NCBI GenBank assembly: GCA_001557505.1
Contig: LSAX01000005.1
Location: 1,488,001-1,552,000, forward strand
Direction of reading: 5' to 3'
DNA: 64,000 nucleotides
Origin: Reticulascus tulasneorum
Lineage: Eukaryota > Ascomycota > Sordariomycetes > Glomerellales > Reticulascaceae
Positions 1 through 10,733 of the stretch are shown here, piece by piece (the first letter of the stretch is position 1; every line of letters starts with the position of its first letter). A program made the translations under genes and the position numbers. The notes beneath the pieces are model-generated. The model saw only the letters and a program-made list of their open reading frames with translations, was not told where the DNA came from and searched no databases.

Positions 1-1202
1 CGTGCCTCGCCCCAGGATACCCTTGCGATCTTCTTCCGTGGGGAGTAAGCCTTTGCGAATATGCTCCTTGACTGGTTCTGGAGCAACGTCGTGCACCTTA
101 CTCATGACGCCAATCAGGGGAGTGACCAACTGCTCGAGCTTCGTGTCCCCATATGCCTTCATCGATAGATCCAGGAGCTCAATCAGCCTGTCCGCGACGC
201 TGTTTTGATCGGGCTTGGGGTACAACGCTGGCTGGAGATCTTTGCTTGCCAAGTCAAGATTGAGCAGCGCATTGACAATGGAGCCAAATGGCGGATCGAG
301 GGGGTCGGTTGTTGAGATGTCCTGTTTCCATAGAAGTGGAATGATATGTGTTACGGCGGGAGTAAACGACGAAATGCGCTCGTTGCAAAAGTGGGTTATG
401 TTGAACTGGAGTCTGAGTGTCTCATTCAGGGCCATGTCTTCCATCGGGTCTACCTTTGCTTTACTCGGCTTGGCAGCCTGCAGCTTTGCATGCCTAGACA
501 GGTTGTGCACTACATATTCGGCCAAATGGTGCTGATCAATCAGAGCTAATACATCGATGGTTGTTTCGTACGTCGTGAAAAAGATGATCCTCGAGACGAG
601 AAACTCATCATCGTAGTTGTCCGTCTTCAACTTGTTGCAAGCCTTGGACTCGTACCCAAGATCAACAAACATCTGCCGCGTCTCAGGTTTCAGCAGCATC
701 GCATTAGCAAGGACTCTCATGGCATTCCTGGACGTCGTGTTCGATGGACTGTTGAAAGCATGCCTTGTAAGGGTCTCGATGCCCTGGAGAGACTTAGAAC
801 GCTCATATAAGGACAGGGACCATTAGACGAACCTCTTTGGTGAATATGGGGTCTGAATTGGTCGGATCTCGTCCATAGACTTTCAATTCTTCCAAAGCGG
901 TGTCCCGTTCTGATGCTGTTAATGCCGGCCCTTTCAGGAACGTTTGGAGCGAGCTCACGGTGAGGAAGCAGATTGATATTCTGAAGGTCGAGACTAAGCT
1001 TGTCTAGCAGGTCGGTCACTGCCTCGAGTTTCGCTGGCCACATGTCAATCAGGTCGCTCGGAATGACTCTGGGAGATGTCTGCAGCTTACCAGGACCAGT
1101 CTTCTGGGCGAGTTGAGCCATGGTGGCAGCGTGATCCTCTGGAAACTCAAATGAGCTTAACTCCTTTCTAGGACTCAATAGCTTGCGAAGCGAACCGGGC
1201 AT
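1..1202 (-). CDS. RIC8: RIC8 / synembryn, G-alpha chaperone and exchange factor (5' part, runs off left edge)
   Basis: Cytosolic non-receptor guanine-nucleotide exchange factor and folding chaperone for heterotrimeric G-alpha subunits. I read four exons: 1202-1091, 1033-959, 915-833 and 783 to the edge, giving the first 351 residues in one frame. The start is the ATG at 1202, in a strong context (GCCGCCACCATG). Family signatures are ALEELKVYGRDP, GIETLTRHAF, an armadillo-like helical body, and LLPTEEDRKG just before the edge. The 57-nt intron 1034-1090 has no stop and a length divisible by three, so a continuous reading hides it; removing it restores TGPAKLEAV. The 43-nt intron 916-958 is short but is needed to keep frame. 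The C-terminal half lies outside the window. Divergently transcribed from RIF1. The family call is confident; the first intron is inferred. Confidence 0.9.
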
Positions 1203-2108
1203 GGTGGCGGCGGGTGGAGGGAGTGAATGAACCAACTGAACATGAAATACCTGATTACATATATATGTACAAGCAAACGACTTGAATTTCTAGGAAGGCT
1301 AGTGTCCGACTGAGTGAGATACGTCCGGCGTATTTCAGTTTGCTGCTGTGGAAAAGGTCAACTTAAGCTTCGTGACTGCATCGATGACCCCCGAGGATGT
1401 CATGCAGTCGATGGCTAATGGTTTCAATCGGATGATTGGCGAATGAAGGAATAATCCCTTACCGGTTACAATGAGAGATGAGTTTCTACCTTATTAGTAA
1501 GTTGTGGCGATCTTAAAGCATCGACAGTTAGATCCTCTCAGTCTGCCAGTAATCCGTATATATGCCACCAACTCGCACAGTAGGTAGGTGAGGTACCTAG
1601 GTAGGCACTGGATCAGTACGTACTGTAACGCAATTCGCACTCCAGGATCAGGTAATTGAGCGCCACTGTGGCACCAAAGATCGGAGGGTTAGCCACTGTA
1701 GAACCCACTGTTGCCTAATTTGGCGGCGGCCAGGGCGCCCTGGGATGTCCCATCCCCAGCCTCCAACAAACTGGGGTACACGAGCCGCACGGACCAGGCG
1801 CTTAAGTGGTTGCGCGACAGACTCGCGTTTTTTACGTGCATCGCGATCGTGTTTAAAGGGCACCAAGCTCCGGCCAATTAGTCGTGACCGGCCCAATACA
1901 GAGAGCTCCTCCATCATTTCCTCGTTCAAATCCTCACTTGTGAACCACCATTCGAGGATTTGACTTATTCACTACAATCGTTCCACCGCCGTACTCTCTC
2001 TTGCTGGCAGGAGTCCCTTTGGCACACATGCACACGAAGAGATAGCCTCGAAACCTCCCCCCCGTGTCCGTAGTGACACAACCTCCAGGAGTTCCCTCCC
2101 TCGCAGCC
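1203..2108. other. Divergent intergenic region RIC8 / RIF1
   Basis: 906 bases holding both promoters. A short GTAGGTAGGTGAGGTACCTA-type tract lies near 1580-1610, a kind of low-complexity motif frequent in Sordariomycete intergenic DNA. The short open stretches here lack ATG context and family likeness, and I see no gene. Confidence 0.6.
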
Positions 2109-5100
2109 ATGGGATCTATCGAAATTGCTGCTGCGAGCCTTCTGGAGTCGTTACCTGCTCGACCGCCAACGCCGCCTCGAGAGTCGAACCATGAACTCGA
2201 TCCCCTTCCCAAAGCACTTCTCGCCCGACCTCCGCCACTGGACCCGAGACTGAGTCTGCAAACGCCCCCGAATCTCTACTCTCCCGACTCCTCGACCAAC
2301 AACTCCACAAACCCCAGTACACGAAGAGCAAGGAAACGAGTTGGTTTCTCTGCGCAAACTGAGTTCAAAGAGCCTCCAAGCTACAAAACGGAGGAAGGCC
2401 AACCGAAGTCTTCTCCGCCTTCCGCTTCAACTTCAGCTTCAATTTCCACCCAACCAAAACCTGTCAAGGGCATTCTCAAACCCTCATACTCCCCGAATCC
2501 TCTCGAGGTCTCCATGAGGCAAGGCAGCGATGGGTCGGTGGGACCCGCGAACATTTCAGACATGTTGGAATCAACAATTAGACAACTGGCAGGAGCTGAT
2601 CGAGACTCCAAGCTCGACGCCTACATGATGTTGGTTCGCGCTCTGAAGGTCTCAAATAACCTTCCTGATCGAATCGCACTGCAGGACAAGATGAGTCTTT
2701 TTATTCAGTTCATTCAGAGGGACATCACGTCCAAGAACCCGGCTGGCGGCCTCGACACTTCACTCATCAACCACGCCCTGATCCTTCTCAGCACGTTTCT
2801 CCACTTTCCAGCTATTGCATCTACGATACCCAGTGATTTTGGTGTGTTTATTATCGACCACTGCATCCGGTCATTCGAAGATCAGTCCCAGCCGAAGGAT
2901 GTCGTCCGCCACTTGATGCAAGTTGTAGCCACCCAAGACTTCTCTCACAAGGTCATGACCTCGGACAGGGTAAAGCGGTTGGTCACAGCATTGCACATGA
3001 TCGAAGAGCATATGAAGGGCAAGAGCATTGTCATGTCCAGAATTCTTATCTACCGACGACTTATCAAGCAGTCGAAGCCACACATGGCGAGCCACTCCGA
3101 GTGGTTGGGCGATCTCTTCACTGACATGTTAAGTACTATGAGGGAAATACGGTCGTCAGCAATCTCCCTCGGCCTCGAAGCTGCCTTCGCATTTGGAAAG
3201 GAGAAGCAATTGTCCCGAAAGGTCATGGAACTCTTCGAGACATCCATTGAAGAGATGAAGTACGTAGAGTTTTACAGGGACAGATTGGCAGCGATGGCCA
3301 AAGACGAGCAAGTTTCCATTGCCGTCCCTCAGATATGGAGCGTTTTTGTCCTGTTCCTCCGGTGTCCATTCGATCGGTGGCAATTTTTCACCCCTTGGCT
3401 GAAGCTCATCCAGAGCTGCTTCAATAGCAGCGACTTTCCGACTAGGTACGAGGCGAATTTTGCCTGGAACCGTTTCGTGTATTCAATCCAATCTGAAGAA
3501 CGATCGTTCACGAAGGCCTTTGGGACACTCTATCAACCACTAGAGAGTCAGCTGAAGCGAAAATACTCTGGGAAAACTGGTGATCACTTGCGTGAGGTCG
3601 TATGGGGCAGCCTGTGCAACCTCCTATACTACACCTTCAAGCCGGCAACAAACCAGAATCTGCTGGATGGATATTGGGACGCTAGCGTGACAAGTCTCAC
3701 CGGGCCTTTTTTCATGGCCGATAGAAATCCGGAATTGATCGACGAGCATGTGCGACGTACTAGCTTGATCCTGATCGGCTTGTTCGATTCATCGACTCCT
3801 CGAATATGGAAGGAAGACCGTATCGTGGATAACACGTTGGCGCGGCCAGACGAGCTGGCATCGATCGATCCCAAATGGATTCGGCGGAATGCCTCGAGAG
3901 TGTTCAAGGTCCTCAGACCAATCATGGACAGGCAGTTCCTTGAACTTGCCGACACATCCAGCGTAGTTCACAAGCTCTGGCGGACACTGGTTGGAGCGGT
4001 CGCCTCTGCAGCATCCAAAGAAATTAAGGTGTCCATCGATACGGCGACGTTCATCTCCCAGATGTTTGGCATGCTCCTGAAGCATTGGGAAAGAGGCATC
4101 CCCACCTCGGCGGACCCCGAGTCTGATGCTAGCGTCCAATTCTTGAACAGCACGCGGGAGTTGGTCATCGTTGCCGTCGAAGCACTCGGCCTGCTTCCTT
4201 TCACCGAGAAGATAATATCCTTAGGGAGGATGAACGAATTCACCCCTGTTGCCACCCCATCTCACAAACCAGGAAAGAACTTGGGTGATACTCGAACACC
4301 ACTTCGTCACCTTTTCGGGCTCCTATCCAGACTTCCGCCAGGAGTCCCGGATAACGACGACTTTCTCGAATTTATCCGCTCCGTCTTCTCGCCCTTCTTC
4401 ACCTCAAAGACCGCGAAGGCGCGATCCGACCTTGCCGTCGAAATGCTCCAGTCACATCCCATCTGGAACTCGCCCGTCGCGCACTACCCATATGGACCAT
4501 GGGTTTTCGCATCCGACATTGTAGCTGCTACTTTGGAATTATCCCAGAACAGCATTCAGTCTACCAGCTCAGCCGGTGGGGAAGCTGCTCTGGGACATGA
4601 ATATCGGAGTGTCGTGCGCATTCTCGAGCGCGGATGGAAAGAGACGCCGAATATGCCTTGGAAGCATTGGTACTCCCTATTCTCCACACTGTCAAATCGT
4701 GTCGGCGACGAGACAGGCGATGCAGGACGGGCAATCGGAGTCATTGAGCCTGTTGCAAAACTTCTCCGAGAAGCTGTGCCTGTTGATCGAGGAATAGCGG
4801 TACCAACCAACACCATCAGAGGAGCCACCGAGTTGATATCGGCTGCAACGCAACCGCGAGACCGACAGGCTGTGGAAGCAGCCAGACGACGACTTTGGGG
4901 TACAGCTGTTACAGGCTCAAGATCGGCATCGTTCGACCCATTCGATAACCTTTACAAGCTGACAAACGAATTGCTGGAGCGCTTGTACGAAGAGGGCAGC
5001 CGAGATGACTTTGACGAGACAGTGACCCCATTTCTGCAAGAGATTAGTGGCTTCCTCGCTCGAGCCAACTCCCAGCTTGTTCTTAAGGCAGTCACCAATC

Positions 5101-7543
5101 TGGAGAGTGGTCTGGCGGTTTGGGTACAGGATTCGCAGGGTTTGTTACGCAGTCAGGACAACCCTGCTCGTGCCGAAGCTGTAAGTATCTTCACAAAATC
5201 ATTCACGTTGGGTAGATTTCTAATGCGCACCAGGTCAAGCTGCTCTGGGACAGAGTTTGTAACAGTATACTAGCTGCTGAACACCCGGAACAGATTCAGT
5301 TGGACAACTTCGAGCGACTGCTCTGCGCCGCGTTTGAGAGCAAGCACAGACACATCGTCAACTCGGTTTCTGCCATGTGGAACCGAGTCTTCGAGAATGT
5401 GGAAGATATTCATTATCCTGAGCATCTCAAGACCGTCTTGCTATCTGCTCGGTCGATAGTCGACGTTATTCTACCTGGAGTCGATAATTCGAGCATTGAG
5501 ACCGCCGCGCAGCATCGGTCTTTCATCGAATCTCAGGACGATCTAGATATGTTGAACTTGTCATCCACGAGATCTTCACGCCGTCGTCCCCCGCAGTCTT
5601 CCGCACTTATTCGCCCGTCATCATCCCCAGGTTCGGTACAGCTGACTTTCCCATCAAAACGGCGAGTCGATAGTACCCCAAACACTCCGCGGCTCAAGGC
5701 CCAACCACGGGCTACGACCCCGCGCCTGAGGCATGACGACTCGCAAGTTCATTTCGCCCCTATCGAGTCTTCTCCCGCCAACCAAGTTTTGGAATCTCAG
5801 CTTCTGACCGAACGTCAAAAGGAGGTCCGGGAGAGGCAAAAGGAGGGTGCTGCTGTTTTCCCCGAACTTCGGTCCAGTCCGAGACCCAAGTCGAGAGAGT
5901 CTGTTCGCAGGCTGTCTTCTAAATCGCCCCTTGTGGAACGTCAACCGGAGAGGCAGAAGGAAACGACACCCGAGCCCAATGCTGATTACGATGACTTCGT
6001 CAGCTCCACGCCGACGCCGAGACGTGGACAGGCTATTGCTATGGAAGATCATGATCACGATATGACGGATCCGCCTTCCTCGCCTCCAGAGCCGCGGCCA
6101 TTTCCTCTGCTGCCGCAGATTCAGTCTCGCTCAAGCAGTCGTGGTGAACTGGAATGGCAATTCAGCTCGCCAATATCCGGTTCTCCTGTGCCTAGTCGGC
6201 AAGTCATTCCAAATCACGAGCCGCCTGAGATCAGCCTTACAGACGACAGCTTTCACCAAGACGTGGCCGCTCAGGCGAGCCAGTCCTCAGATTCCGCCGT
6301 CGAGGACTCCTTCATGGTGGTACCTTCAAGTATGGCAGCGGAATTGCCATCGTCAGGGCGAGGGGCGGAAGGAGTTTTGACATCCTTCCTAGAATCCAAC
6401 CACGAAGATGCCCTCCCAGAACTACAGGAGCATGCTCTACCATCGACGCCACGCCAGAGTCGTCTTGCGTTGCCGATTCAGCAAGAACCAAGATCGGACA
6501 ATGATGTGTATGTCGATGCCCTGACGAGTCCTCAGCAGCAGATTCCTCCGGTCACCCGATCCGCGGTTAGGGCTGCTAGCTCCTCGATTCATAGCCAGGC
6601 AAAGGATTCATCATTTGAAATGAGCGAACTCGACGAACGGAGCATGCTTCGACTGGTTGTTGAAATAGACTCACGACGATGTACCAGTCCCATGAGCCCG
6701 CAGCTTCCGGATGAACCGCTGCAAAAGATGGAGGAGACGGATGTGCTGGATTGTATCACTGTCCATACAGAGGAAACGTCTGAAACCAAACCCAAGAAAC
6801 CATCGAGGAAGTCCAAATCAAGCTCGCCAAACCTGACATCCAACGTTGTGGAGGAAGAGGTCGCAAAGAAGAAGCGGAAGAGATCTGGTTCCAGATATGA
6901 GACTCGTCGCAAGAAGAGAAAGTCATTGGAGGTAGAGAACGACGAAGATATCGAAGATAGTCAAGTTGCTTCTATTGATGAGGTCCACTTGCAAACAAAA
7001 GAAAGCCCCGAGGAACTGCCACCAGTCCTGCCGGCGGCTCGGGAGACAGAGGAGAAGCACGAGGTGGAGATACCAAGTTCGACTCGGGATGACTCCAGCC
7101 AGGAACCACCCACCGAGGAACCCTCCATCCGCCAATCGCCGGTACCGGTAGGACGAGGTACGAAGAGCGCCGAAGACACAGATTATGAGGTGCAGTCCCA
7201 GCTTGTGGCAGAGCACGAGGCGGCTTCGCGAAGCCACTCTCAACTAGACGAAGAAGCGGCAGCTGTTGATCTCACATTCGAGGATTCCATGGAGGTTGAC
7301 TTGGCTGATCAGCAAGGCTTGCCTGAGGCGAAGATGGATGAGGTGTTGCCCCCAATTCAAGCGCCTGCGGGCGTTGTTGAAGAGACCGCCAAGAATACTC
7401 CTTCTATGGCGGATTCTCTGGGAGGCATTCTACAGCAGCTGCGGTCTGCTGCGTTATCCCGCGAGGAAGTGTACAAAATGGAAGATATGCTTATGGATAT
7501 CAAGAGGGAGCTGTACGAAGCGGAGAGACGCGGGCGAAACTAG
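2109..7543 (+). CDS. RIF1: RIF1, telomere and replication-timing regulator
   Basis: Nuclear scaffold that limits telomere length, sets late origin firing and brings protein phosphatase 1 (PP1) to chromatin. Two exons, 2109-5180 and 5234-7543, join across a 53-nt GT-AG intron with a CTAAT branch site, giving 1793 residues. The start is ATG 2109; the frame is open upstream but only from a GTG. The N-terminal 130 residues are disordered and carry two candidate PP1-docking motifs, RVGF (77-80, inside RKRVGFS) and GILK (121-124), the pair known from yeast Rif1. HEAT-like helical repeats of the Rif1_N family fill roughly 150-1100. The rest is acidic, Ser/Pro-rich and disordered, with a basic nuclear-localisation-like run (KKKRKR) and a short predicted helix at the C-terminus (MEDMLMDIKRELYEAERR). 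The domain order fits fungal RIF1; the family call is strong. Confidence 0.88.
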
Positions 7544-8723
7544 GAGTTAAGGTATCCAGAGGGTTTGTATGCATTATAGGCGCAGCATATGTATGGAGGA
7601 TTATGTCCGTTCACTGTACCTACGGGCTCATGGGAGGAATATCACATAGATTGATGAAATGAGGACGGGCTTATCCGCATGTCGTCACTTAGGCAGGCAA
7701 ACGATATTTAATTATGGTCCTGGCAAAAGAAACAATCGTTCCGAACGTCGCACGCCGTCCAGCAGTGATCCAAGTTTGTCGTGACAGGGAGCCATTTGTT
7801 CGAAGGTACGGTACTGCCCTCCGACAGAGCATGAGTCCTCGTCGGTTTTCTCGCCCTTCCACTCACATGACTAATTAATCAATTCCCTTTTCATGTGGTC
7901 GTTCTACGGAATATGAGCAATTAAGAATATCGAACTCATTAGAATGAATTCTCATATGAATGCGTTGCCGAAGAGTCTCCCTGCACACATGCAACTACCT
8001 ACCCAGTCCTGACCTTCGTAGCCTCCTCGAGGCTCCATGCAAAAGGTGTAGGTAGGAGAGGGAGGGAGAGACAGCAAAACGAAAGCTGTATTAATTATGG
8101 AACCATCGAGCAAGCTGGTATTTGTTTGCCATTCTTCGCAGTCAAAAGTCCCCATCGGCGGTCAAGTGCTGCACATTAGCAGCGAATTGTCAGTTTGGCC
8201 TGTGGCGTGACTTTGCTCGCATAGAGCTAGAAAGGAGGCTGGGGGTCGGAATCTGTTTCATCTTCTGCGCTGACATGTAGATGCCGCACCAACCTGTCAA
8301 TCCCCGTTCGCTGGTCGCAGACATGTGGGAGTCCAATGGACGGGCCCATCACACCCATGCAGGTTGTTGTGTTGGACGGAGGAGTGATATGGCATTGGCA
8401 TGGGATGGGGAACTTAAGAGAGGGGTCGAGCGAGGGGTCCCATCTCTTCGCAGCCCATCACAGGCGTATCACTCAGCTGAAATCCTGCAGATCTCCCTCA
8501 CTGTCAGGCAATACCCCGCCATATCATGCGCTCGCAAACTAACCATCTTAGTTAATAGTTGGTTTACCTTAGTAAACCTCCTTCCTATCATCACCAACTT
8601 CCCCTTCTAGAAAATAACGAGGCCTCTTGCAATTGCACTTTTCTACTGTCCCATTTTCCCTCCTTGTGACTATTACGTTTCGTCGTCCTGTTTTAGTTTT
8701 AACACACTTGACTTTCTCCGAAT
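7544..8723. other. Intergenic region RIF1 / glucose-6-phosphate 1-epimerase
   Basis: 1180 bases with the RIF1 3' end and the epimerase promoter. Two adjacent inverted repeats (8537-8553 and 8561-8578) lie about 150 bases before the epimerase ATG. No other gene is visible. Confidence 0.55.
8537..8578. repeat. Two adjacent short inverted repeats upstream of the epimerase gene
   Basis: First repeat: AACTAA, five-base spacer CCATC, TTAGTT (8537-8553). Second: GGTTTAC, four-base spacer CTTA, GTAAACC (8561-8578). Both are perfect in their arms. GTAAAC is the core of forkhead-type sites, so a dimeric operator is possible. That role is inference; the symmetry is seen directly. Confidence 0.45.
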
Positions 8724-9825
8724 ATGGTTGATCGGCCAAACAGACCCACGGCGCTGGCCACCACGCCCGGCCTCCCCCCGCAGGCGCAGGTCACCATCTC
8801 GGAAGACAACTCGCGCGTGTCGGCCGTGCTGCCCACCGGCGAAAGCGTGGAGGTCCTCCTCTATGGTGCCACAATCATCAGCTGGAAGAACGCGGCGGGC
8901 ATCGAGAAGCTCTGGCTAAGTGAGACGTCCAAGCTGGACGGGAGCAAGGCGGTGCGGGGTGGCATCCCACTCGTCTTCCCGGTATGTTCCTCTCCCCCCA
9001 CTGCCTGATCACCCCGATCTCTACCCAATGCTGGAAGCTGACAGAGGTCTGGCAATTAGGTCTTCGGCACCGCACCCGACCACCCCGCGACATCGAAGCT
9101 GCCGCAACATGGCTTTGCCAGGACATCGCGGTGGGAGTTCCTGGGCAAGTCGACGAGCGAGGGCTCTACCTCGTCCGTGAAGCTTGACTTTGGACTCTCG
9201 TCGTCGAATCTGGATGAGAAGACGCGGGGTCTGTGGAAATATAGCTTCGGCGTCGTGTATAGCGTCACGCTGGACCGGGAGACCCTGTCTACCGCCACGG
9301 TTATTACGAACGAGGGAGACGAGGCTTTCGATTTCCAGGTGCTGATGCACACCTACCTGAGAGTTAAGGTACTTGCATCCGCCTCCCCCACTGCCCTCAA
9401 TCTCATCCGCAAAGCCTACATGCCGTGCACCCTGCTAACAATCCCAGGACATTAAAACCGTCAAGGTCGCTGGCCTCGAGGACAGCCCCTACACCGACAA
9501 AGTGGATGGCCTGAAGACCAAGACGCAATCCGGCGCCGTGACCATCACGAGCGAGACGGACCGCATATACACCCCCGTCAAGGGCCCCAAGGAGCCCATC
9601 ATCGTCTCGGAGGGCGGCGAGCAGCAGTTCAGCATCGTGCGGGACAACCTCGACGACGTGGTGGTGTGGAACCCCTGGACCGAGAAGGCGGCCGGCATGG
9701 CCGACTTCGGCCCCAAGTCCGGCTTCAACAACATGGTCTGCGTGGAGGCCGGCGCGGTCAAGGGCTGGTCCAAGCTGGAGCCGGGCGATGCGTTCGAGGG
9801 CGCGCAGATCATTACTGCTCTGTGA
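8724..9825 (+). CDS. Glucose-6-phosphate 1-epimerase (YMR099C-like aldose epimerase family)
   Basis: Interconverts the alpha and beta anomers of hexose-6-phosphates in the cytosol, a minor carbohydrate-housekeeping step. Three exons, 8724-8981, 9060-9368 and 9448-9825, encode 314 residues; both introns (78 and 79 nt) are GT-AG and the second has a CTAAC branch site. Family marks are the GATIISWKN strand near the N-terminus, GGIPLVFPVFG bridging exons 1 and 2, QHGFAR at 102-107, the likely catalytic His183 in LMHTYLRV, and Glu289 in NMVCVEAG, matching the His/Glu pair of the yeast enzyme. Length is normal for the family (about 300). Codons are GC-rich in third positions compared with neighbouring genes, consistent with good expression. 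Confident. Confidence 0.9.
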
Positions 9826-10733
9826 GGACGCGGGTCGGTTGGGGGAGGGGGCGCAAAATTGGAGGCGAGGCTTTGAGATGGCGCGGAGAAACGAAGGCTA
9901 GACTAAGGGGGTGTTTGTGTTCTTGTTTTGTCCCTATGGATCACTGTCAGAGTGACGAGATATCCTGCAGAGGATGTTGTCCTCCCAGCTACCTTCGTAT
10001 CGTGCAAAAAAGATGTCCACGATCGCAATGGCCGCACCATCCCCGAAGTATGCAGTGCCTTTTTGTGCCTCGACCAGCCACCGAGCCCCAGTCCCTACAC
10101 TTTCTGTCTTTCTCTCTTCCGCTTCATAGTTGCTCTGATACATGGCAACTTTGAGTGATTTGCGGATATTGAGTCGGTCACATGGATAATAGCCATACAC
10201 ATAGGCGTCAAAAGGCAAACAGTCTTAGCAGTAACATAACGCACTGAATGACAGCACGCAAAGTCCTGAACAGATTACTGAAAGCAAACACCTCAACTCA
10301 GATCCACCTCTGGCTAAATAAGTGACTCCCAAGATGTAACTTGAACAGTCAGGGACGCACAATCACAATCGCAAAAGGACGCAAGAGTTCTTACATATAT
10401 ACCATTTTCTGTCCTCTCCCCCCCTTCATTATCCGACAAAGAACCACATTCCTTTCGTACATTCCGTTATAGACTTAGACAGCAGTGACAAACCTGAAGA
10501 TCTCCTTCTTCATATTGTCGCAGAACGCTCTTTGCCAACGCAATACCAGAAACCAATTCCAGAACCCTTTAACCCTGACTTTCCCTGTGCCATATGCAGG
10601 CAAATGCCTACTTCCTCTGTCTCATATTGTTGGAGAGACCATTATCGAAGAAGTAGACGAAAAGTACTTGAACATTGCGTTGTACAGATGGTGTGCATAA
10701 ACTTGCAAGCAGACAATACACTTGCCCCTGCGC
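9826..10733. other. Convergent intergenic region
   Basis: 908 bases between the 3' ends of the epimerase (+) and the next gene (-). It should hold both 3' untranslated regions. No coding signal seen. Confidence 0.55.

Noticed and set aside
2064..2108. Upstream in-frame start for RIF1
   Set aside because: The frame is open from 2064, but the first codon there is GTG. The first ATG is at 2109, in good context, and matches the expected N-terminus.
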